Under the pieces are notes generated by a model. It made no database searches, was not told the DNA's origin, and worked only from the letters and a program-made list of their open reading frames with translations. Positions 61,046-64,000 of a stretch of DNA of 64,000 bases are shown here, one piece after another. The stretch is from Lutraria lutraria (taxonomy: Eukaryota > Mollusca > Bivalvia > Venerida > Mactridae), in the NCBI GenBank assembly GCA_964023205.1, contig OZ026835.1:21031817-21095816 (forward strand), in the 5' to 3' direction. How positions within the stretch are numbered: position 1 is the first letter of the stretch; every line of letters starts with the position of its first letter. The translations under genes were made by a program, and so were the position numbers.

Positions 61046-61380
61046 CCAATAAGCGGGCCAATATCTATATCACTTTTCGGCCCCGGAAAGTGATATAGAT
61101 ATTGGCCCGCATTTTAAGCAATTTGATTGGCTGCTAGAGCAGGGCCAAAAAGTGATATAGATTCTAGCTGAAATGGCGGCCATCTTATATAAGTAATTTG
61201 CTATTCATGTGGTTTCAAAACATTTAGAATGAAACTGATTCAGATAATAAGGTTATTTAATAAAATTGTCAATAAATCAGTGATTTGATTATTTGGCCCT
61301 CGGCCTTCGGCCTTGGGCCAATACGACTGCCCTCTGACAAATAACAGGGCCTATATCAAATCACTGATTTATTAACATAT
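61046..61380. mobile_element. Foldback element FB5
   Basis: Arms 61053-61076 and 61087-61110 are perfect 24-nt inverted repeats (gcgggccaatatctatatca…) with a 10-nt loop. A second pair, 61271-61289 and 61355-61373 (aataaatcagtgatttgat), closes the right part around a 'ggccctcggccttcggcctt' stretch. Confidence 0.75.
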
Positions 61381-61665
61381 AATAATAACCAGTTTAATGG
61401 GTAGCGTATTTTGTTGCGTGTAATAAAATATAAAGAAAACAATATGATTATGATTTTAGTAATGGACGATCAAAATCTTTTTGCTGACGTACATGCACAA
61501 CAATGGGGGTTATTTATACAAGTATGTTTTTGCGACAGCAACGTAGTTGTTTCTATTCGCATCTATTTTAATTGCTTAGGATATCGTTCTAGTGATACTG
61601 TATGATATTATGTACAGTGTTTGTTTGGATTTCCCCCAAATGCACGGTTTAACTATTAATTTAAC

Positions 61666-61746
61666 CTCTCTAGAGCAACAACCTCTCAACAACAACACCA
61701 TTTTGCTACCCTAAAAAGTGGTTGCTTTGGAGAGGTTACACTGTAC
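61666..61746. mobile_element. Short inverted-terminus repeat, second copy
   Basis: It shares gagcaacaacctctc … gtggttgctttggagaggtt and the ACTGTA end with the copy at 22432-22537. Confidence 0.5.
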
Positions 61747-62240
61747 ATATAAATCTTTTTAGAAAAACGGAAATTTGAATTTTCAGTGATATGCAAATGT
61801 TTGTGGAGACAACAATAATTATATTCAATGCGTTGTCAACATAACCATTGGCAACCGTCCTTCTTCATAGTGAAATTATTATTATGTTTTTCCCGTTTCT
61901 GCAGAATGTTTAAAGATACTTAACAACAAATGGACATATTCCCTATTCCTTAATGTTAAAGAATAATGACATTTAACTAAATTGACTAAAATTTCGTAGA
62001 CAGACAGAAGTGTTTTGCACAGAAAAGCACATTCCAATTTCCTTGCGTTAAGACATAGTTTAGTTGGTGTTATGCCAGACTAACTCAGATACCTGTTATA
62101 CGTATGTATACAATACAATATTTTCGTGTACGTTCAAAACGCGTTATATAAAAGTCGATCATCTTTGGTGGCATAATGCGAGCGTTTAAAATGTTAAAAT
62201 ATTCCACAAATAGTTTACGAAATGTTTACATTCTGACTGT

Positions 62241-62453
62241 CTATTTTTGTCCTATTTTTTTCTTTTTGATCTCCGTTCGCAGTTTTTGCAATATATCAAA
62301 TTTAGAAGGCATTTGCCGAGATTCGATGTAATTTGAACTAAGGTATACTCGTTCAATTGTTGTACTTAGATCTATTGTTTCTACAGTTATCAAACAAAGT
62401 ATTACTAACATAATTAGCGTAATTAACTTCAGACTTGCGTTCAGACATTGCAT
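62241..62453 (-). CDS. Small open frame with a signal peptide; possible upstream exon or small secreted protein
   Basis: 70 codons. The N-terminus MQCLNASLK precedes a strong hydrophobic core (LITLIMLVILCLITV) and VETIDLS, a convincing signal-peptide layout; the start has A at -3. The rest is polar and ends in a basic run (EIKKKKIGQK) and TAG. It lies 3 kb upstream of the first recognised NELL-like exon on the same strand, where a signal-peptide exon is expected. However, I see no strong donor in the right phase, and the sequence after the signal does not resemble NELL. Confidence 0.25.
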   Translation of the reverse strand: MQCLNASLKLITLIMLVILCLITVETIDLSTTIERVYLSSNYIESRQMPSKFDILQKLRTEIKKKKIGQK

Positions 62454-62497
62454 TCTTATTGTCTATCTATCAACAATTAATATCAAGATTATATTAC

Positions 62498-64000
62498 GCT
62501 CAGTGGCACAATTTCAAACTAGCACATTTGTCACAATCATTGGTACAGTTTTAGACTAGCACATATGTCACACTCTTAATACAATTTCAGACTAGCAAAT
62601 ATGCCAAAAGCATTGATACAGTTTTAAACTAGCACCTATGTCGCACTCATTGGTACAGTCAGGCTAGCACCTATGTCACACTCATTGGTACTGTTAGACT
62701 AACACCTACGACACAATTACTAGGACAGTTACATTAACACATATGTAACACTCATTGGTACAGTTTCAGACTAACACCTATGTCACACTCATTGGTACAG
62801 TTTATGACTAACACCTATGTCACACTCATTGGTACAGTTTAGGACTAACATTTATGTCACACTCATTGGTACAGTTTTAAACTAACACCTATGTCACACT
62901 CATTGGTACAGTTTAGGACTAACACCTATGTCACACTCATTGGTACAGTTTAGGACTAACACCTATGTCACACTCATTGGTACAGTTTTAAACTTACACC
63001 TATGTCACACTCATTGGTACAGTTTTAAACTAGCACCTATGTCACACTCATTGGTACAGTTTTAAACTAGCACCTATGTCACACTCATTGGTACAGTTTC
63101 AGACTAACACCTATGTCACACTCATTGGTACAGTTTCAGACTAACACCTATGTCACACTCATTGGTACAGTTTCAGACTAACACCTATGTCACACTCATT
63201 GGTACAGTTTTAAACTAACACCTATGTCACACTCATTGGTACAGTCTTAAACTAGCACCTATGTCACACTCATTGGTACAGTTTCAGACTAACACCTATG
63301 TCACACTCATTGGTACAGTTTCAGACTAACACCTATGTCACATTCATTGGTACAGTTTTAGACTAACACCTATGTCACACTCATTGGTACAGTTTATGAC
63401 TAACACCTATGTCACACTCATTGGTACAGTTTATGACTAACACCTATGTCACACTCATTGGTACAGTTTCAGACTAACACCTATGTCACACTCATTGGTA
63501 CAGTTTTAGACTAACACCTATGTCACATTCATTGGTACAGTTTTAGACTAACACCTATGTCACACTCATTGGTACAGTTTATGACTAACACCTATGTCAC
63601 ACTCATTGGTACAGTTTATGACTAACACCTATGTCACACTCATTGGTACAGTTTATGACTAACACCTATGTCACACTCATTGGTACAGTTTATGACTAAC
63701 ACCTATGATACACTCATTGGTACAGTTTATGACTAACACCTATGTCACACTCATTGGTACGGTTTCAAACTAACACCTATGTCACACTCATTGGTACAGT
63801 TTATGACTAACACCTATGTCACACTCATTGGTACAGTTTTAAACTAACACCTATGTCACACTCATTGGTACAGTTTATGACTAACACCTATGTCACACTC
63901 ATTGGTACAGTTTTAAACTAACACCTATGTCACACTCATTGGTACAGTTTTAGACTAACACCTATGTCACACTCATTGGTACAGTTTTAGACTAACACCT
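62498..64000. repeat. 37-bp satellite running off the right edge
   Basis: The unit is 37 bp: cacctatgtcacactcattg, then gtacagtttatgactaa. There are about 40 units, degenerate at the left (62498-62760) and very regular afterwards. The variable part is limited to about 8 bases (ttttaaac, tttcagac, tttatgac, ttttagac). There are no spacers and no coding frame, because 37 is not a multiple of 3 and stops recur. Confidence 0.95.

Noticed and set aside
62498..64000. Regular repeats with short variable segments, superficially like a CRISPR array
   Set aside because: The variable part is about 8 bases drawn from a few variants, there are no unique spacers, and the DNA is clearly eukaryotic. It is a satellite.

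Overview
This is animal nuclear DNA, not bacterial. It is AT-rich, genes are split into short exons with GT/AG introns, there are no operons or ribosome-binding sites, and tRNA-derived SINEs, short inverted-repeat transposons, foldback elements and satellites are abundant. Several repeats resemble elements common in bivalve molluscs, for example the tract ending in a 'gtattagtcacctctgtgac' motif. A marine bivalve is my best guess; this is inference and I cannot name the species.

Layout. 1-728: last two coding exons of an unidentified plus-strand gene. 729-5200: repeats (two copies of one SINE, an inverted-repeat element, a tandemly repeated block, a tRNA-Thr-like sequence). 5220-26944: a plus-strand gene for an ODF3/CIMAP1-type SHIPPO-repeat protein of sperm or ciliary microtubules, with a probable promoter near 5.2-5.5 kb, three shared coding exons (12.56-15.76 kb) and three alternative last exons (18.4, 19.5 and 26.9 kb). 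Each last exon is exactly 93 nt including its own stop. Between the first two lies a 36-bp tandem repeat built on RFX-type X-box palindromes. A 35-bp satellite lies at 24.2-25.4 kb. 26945-36110: a convergent intergenic region with mobile-element debris and two weak promoter-like sites but no gene I can defend. 36111-59177: a minus-strand NELL-like gene with ten exons visible (TSPN/laminin-G domain, coiled-coil linker, VWC-like module, two EGF domains). It stops after the second EGF with a hydrophobic tail. Its first exon or exons are not securely found. 62.5-64 kb: a 37-bp satellite that runs off the window.

The left part (about 6-25.4 kb) is strongly depleted in CpG, while the right part has ordinary CpG. 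The change falls at the edge of the 35-bp satellite. In invertebrates this usually separates gene bodies methylated in the germline from unmethylated DNA. The two recognised genes face each other tail to tail and have no obvious shared pathway.
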